Below, one piece after another: positions 61,893 to 64,000 of a stretch of DNA of 64,000 bases (position 1 is its first letter; each line of letters opens with the position of its first letter). Under the pieces are notes generated by a model. It did no database searches and was not told where the DNA came from. It saw only the letters and a list, made by a program, of their open reading frames with translations. Source of the stretch: RGIG3159 sp034927685 (GTDB lineage Bacteria; Bacillota; Clostridia; Oscillospirales; Oscillospiraceae); NCBI GenBank assembly GCA_034927685.1, contig JAYFPO010000003.1, positions 1 through 64,000 on the forward strand. The letters run 5' to 3'. The position numbers and the translations under genes are program-made.

Positions 61893-63458
61893 ATGGTGGA
61901 CATCGACGAGCTGGTACCAAAGGATCATCTGCTGCGAAAGATAGAACGAGTAATGGATTACGACTGGCTATATGCTCGGCTAAGCCCGTATTATTGCCAT
62001 GACAACGGGCGGGACGGAACAGACCCGGTTGTGCTGGTGAAGATGGTTCTCATCCAGCATCTGTTTGGTATTCCATCGCTCAGGCAGACATACCAGAGGG
62101 TAAACGACACCCTATCGTATCGCTGGCTTTTGGGCTATGGTCTGCTGGATAACATACCGCATTTTGCAACAGTGAGCTATGCTTTCTGCAAGCGCTTCCC
62201 TCCAGAACTCGCGGAAGAGATATTTGATCACATATTGAACAAGGCTCTAAATCACACCATGGTAGACCCCAGTATCATTTTCGTGGACGGAACGCACATC
62301 AAAGCCTCGGCAAACAAGAAGAAGTTTCAAAAGGAAATGGTGGCTAAAACAGCAAAGATTTATGCCCAGCAGCTTCACAAAGAAGTGAATGCGGAGCACG
62401 AGAAGCTCGGTAAGTCGCCGATCGAGGATGATGACGGCAATGACGATGACGGCACTCCTCCGGGGGAGGAGAAAACTGTATCCACGACGGACAAAGATTG
62501 CGGAATGTTCGTAAAAGGTGAGCATGAGAGGCAATTTGCCTATGAAGCACACACAGCATGTGAACGGCATGGTTTTGTTCTTGATGTGGAGGTAACGGCA
62601 GGAAACGTCCATGACGCTGTGGCATGGGATGCGTTATATGACCGAGTGACAGGCAAATATGATGTAGAGTTTGTGGCAATGGACGCAGGATACAAGACCC
62701 CGTGGATAGCGAAGAAAGTTCTTGACGACGGAAGGATTCCGGTGCTGCCTTATACCCGGTATAAGGGCAACCCGGATTGGTATAAACCATGGGAGTATGA
62801 ATACGCCGCCGAAAACGACTGCTATATCTGCCGGCATGGCGGGATACTGAGACACACAACGACAGATAGAAACGGTGAGCGCACTTACCGAAGCGGCACC
62901 AAATTCTGCCGGGGCTGTCCCTTTCAGGCAGAGTGCGGAGCCAATGAGAAGGGGCAGAAAATCCTGACGCGACACATCTGGCAAGAGCAACTGGATTTGG
63001 TGGAGCAGATACGAAAGACTGAGCGTGGCAAGGAAATCTATGCCATGAGGAAAGAAACGATAGAGCGTGTGTTTGGAGACGCCAAGGAAAAGCACGCTAT
63101 GCGTTATACACAGCATCGAGGTCTGGCCCGTGTGACACAATGGGTGAGGCTAAAATATGCTGCCATGAATCTAAAAAAGTTAGCAACATGGGCTTGGAAT
63201 AGCCCTCGTTTTTCTCGGTTTCGGCTCGTATTATGCCCGTTATACACGAAGAACCGCAGTTTTCGCATATTAAAACTGCGGTTCTTTGACAGGCTGAAAC
63301 GCGCCCGCGCGGGAATCTTCCCGCGTGGGCGCGTTTTTCATAGTTATATGGCTTCGACCTTGACGGTCTCGCCCTCGGTGGAAAGTTTGACCTGCGAAAT
63401 CGGGTTCTCGAAGGCGTCGATCAGCTTTTCGGCAATGGGGTCCTCGATGTCCCGCTGA
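61893..63458 (+). CDS. IS1182-family transposase, C-terminus reading out of the element
   Basis: 521 residues from ATG 61893; in-frame ATGs at 61761 and 61779 are possible but lie at the hairpin. The DUF772-type N-terminus is VDIDELVPKDHLLRKIERV. The DDE-type residues lie in IIFVDGTHIKAS, EFVAMDAGYKT and ETIERVFGDAKEKH. The zinc-knuckle-like CRGCPFQAEC is near residue 340. After AAMNLKKLATWAW the frame continues through the hairpin at 63249-63286 and copy B into antisense Clp sequence, so the native stop is lost or the family reads out. It should catalyse its own transposition if intact. Confidence 0.85.
   Translation: MVDIDELVPKDHLLRKIERVMDYDWLYARLSPYYCHDNGRDGTDPVVLVKMVLIQHLFGIPSLRQTYQRVNDTLSYRWLLGYGLLDNIPHFATVSYAFCKRFPPELAEEIFDHILNKALNHTMVDPSIIFVDGTHIKASANKKKFQKEMVAKTAKIYAQQLHKEVNAEHEKLGKSPIEDDDGNDDDGTPPGEEKTVSTTDKDCGMFVKGEHERQFAYEAHTACERHGFVLDVEVTAGNVHDAVAWDALYDRVTGKYDVEFVAMDAGYKTPWIAKKVLDDGRIPVLPYTRYKGNPDWYKPWEYEYAAENDCYICRHGGILRHTTTDRNGERTYRSGTKFCRGCPFQAECGANEKGQKILTRHIWQEQLDLVEQIRKTERGKEIYAMRKETIERVFGDAKEKHAMRYTQHRGLARVTQWVRLKYAAMNLKKLATWAWNSPRFSRFRLVLCPLYTKNRSFRILKLRFFDRLKRARAGIFPRGRVFHSYMASTLTVSPSVESLTCEIGFSKASISFSAMGSSMSR
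63249..63286. repeat. 15-bp perfect hairpin at the 3' end of the IS
   Basis: AAGAACCGCAGTTTT (63249-63263), an 8-base loop, and its complement (63272-63286), followed by TGACAGGCTG. It probably marks the right end of the IS and insulates it from outside transcripts. Confidence 0.6.
63297..63338. terminator. terminator hairpin of the Clp ATPase gene (island boundary copy B)
   Basis: AAACGCGCCCGCGCGGGAA, TC and the complement, then GTTTTT on the plus strand; on the minus strand it follows the Clp stop by about six bases. It is 38/40 identical to the hairpin after rnpB, which suggests the intervening 5 kb arrived between two copies. Confidence 0.75.
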
Positions 63459-64000
63459 ATGGTCCTCTTGAGGTTCCGCGCGCCGTAGGCTGCGGAATAG
63501 GACTTCTTCGTCAAGGTGTCCAGAACAGAACCATCCCAGTCAAGCCGAATCCCACGTTTCTCCATCGCACTTTGCAGATCGCCCAGCATAATGACGGCGA
63601 TGTCGCGGAAATTCGCCTCTGAAAGGCGGTTGAAGCAGATCACCTCATCCACCCGGTTCAGGAACTCAGGCCGCAGGAACTCGCCCAGGGCCTTCATGGC
63701 CTTCTCCTTGGTCTGCTCCGTCGCGGTGCGGCCAAAGCCGACCGAGCCGCCCTTCCGGTCTGAGCCTGCGTTCGAAGTCATAATGACAATGGTGTTTTCA
63801 AAATTGACCAGCCGCCCCTGCGCGTCGGTAATATGGCCGTCGTCCAGAATCTGCAGCAGAATATTCAGCACGTCGGGATGGGCCTTTTCCAGCTCGTCAA
63901 AGAGAACAATGGAATAGGGCCTGCGGCGGATTTTCTCCGTGAGCTGCCCCGCCTCGTCGTAGCCCACATAGCCGGGCGGCGAACCGATGATTTTCGAGAC
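63344..64000 (-). CDS. ATP-dependent Clp/Hsp100 ATPase, C-terminal part (partial)
   Basis: The last 218 codons are visible and the gene continues beyond the right edge. They cover the end of the second AAA+ domain: GSPPGYVGYDEAGQLTE (pore loop), IVLFDELEKAHPDVLN (Walker B), VIMTSNAGS (sensor 1), FLNRVDEVICFNRLS and the ClpB D2-small domain GARNLKRTIQRDIEDP (sensor 2). This fits ClpC or ClpB; the N-terminal half is needed to tell them apart. It unfolds proteins for ClpP or for refolding. Confidence 0.92.
   Translation of the reverse strand, partial: VSKIIGSPPGYVGYDEAGQLTEKIRRRPYSIVLFDELEKAHPDVLNILLQILDDGHITDAQGRLVNFENTIVIMTSNAGSDRKGGSVGFGRTATEQTKEKAMKALGEFLRPEFLNRVDEVICFNRLSEANFRDIAVIMLGDLQSAMEKRGIRLDWDGSVLDTLTKKSYSAAYGARNLKRTIQRDIEDPIAEKLIDAFENPISQVKLSTEGETVKVEAI

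Overview
The window looks like a chromosomal segment of a high-GC Clostridia bacterium, most likely an Oscillospiraceae relative (inference). Supporting signs are a BceRSAB-type peptide-sensing module, tRNA, RNase P RNA and MEP-pathway genes of Firmicutes type, a DUF3343/class V desulfurase pair, a TetM-like GTPase fused to a NYN RNase, YlmH, TrmO, an RNase M5-like TOPRIM protein and MltG/U32. Genes are closely packed with many 1-20 bp overlaps. Promoters are mostly sigma-A type with 17-bp spacers.

Layout. 1-360: a cobalamin riboswitch on the minus strand whose gene lies left of the window. 358-1541: an ECF sigma factor and its membrane-anchored partner. 1725-6231: a response regulator, histidine kinase, ABC ATPase and FtsX-like permease of BceRSAB type, with a matching operator in front of the transporter. 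6416-9803: a 7TM-GGDEF protein, a 52-residue protein with a strong promoter, and a frameshifted Ltp-type lipoprotein gene. 9994-10210: tRNA-Ser(GCU) and tRNA-Ser(UGA). 10357-12450: two COG0523 metal GTPases, one His-rich and one apparently fused to a DUF1980-like domain. 12557-15172: pepF, xpt and a small coupled ORF. 15254-15375: a MITE-like sequence. 15440-20125: an ABC exporter cassette (ATPase, anchored unknown protein, two permeases). 20181-23055: DHHW protein and MBOAT acyltransferase. 23424-25915: DeoR regulator and phosphohexomutase, convergent.

26127-31985: a plus-strand run with a TetM/EF-G-like GTPase fused to a NYN (Rae1-like) domain, YlmH/RqcP2, Nudix, a lipoprotein DHHW paralogue and a histidine phosphatase. 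32115-35829: DUF6143-like protein, TrmO, ferredoxin-type aldo/keto reductase, YerC-like TrpR protein and GNAT. 35870-38240: thrC-thrB. 38398-51890: a long minus-strand housekeeping run (tmk, DJ-1, mltG, U32, alaS, hinT, comEC, holA, rnmV-like, ABC-F, mrp). 52075-52878: an uncharacterised cysteine-rich protein. 53280-57743: class V desulfurase with DUF3343, then murD-ispD-ispF. 57847-58188: rnpB.

58189-63340 is an accessory island between rnpB and a Clp ATPase. It is bounded by two near-identical hairpins and carries a triple-module beta-helix protein, a small gene interrupted by an in-frame TGA, and an IS1182-like transposase. A partial Clp/Hsp100 ATPase runs off the right edge.

The most interesting candidates for undescribed biology are the GTPase-NYN fusion next to YlmH (ribosome rescue/A-site cleavage), the anchored-protein ABC cassette at 15440-20125, the COG0523-DUF1980 pair, and the beta-helix gene with its UGA-interrupted partner.
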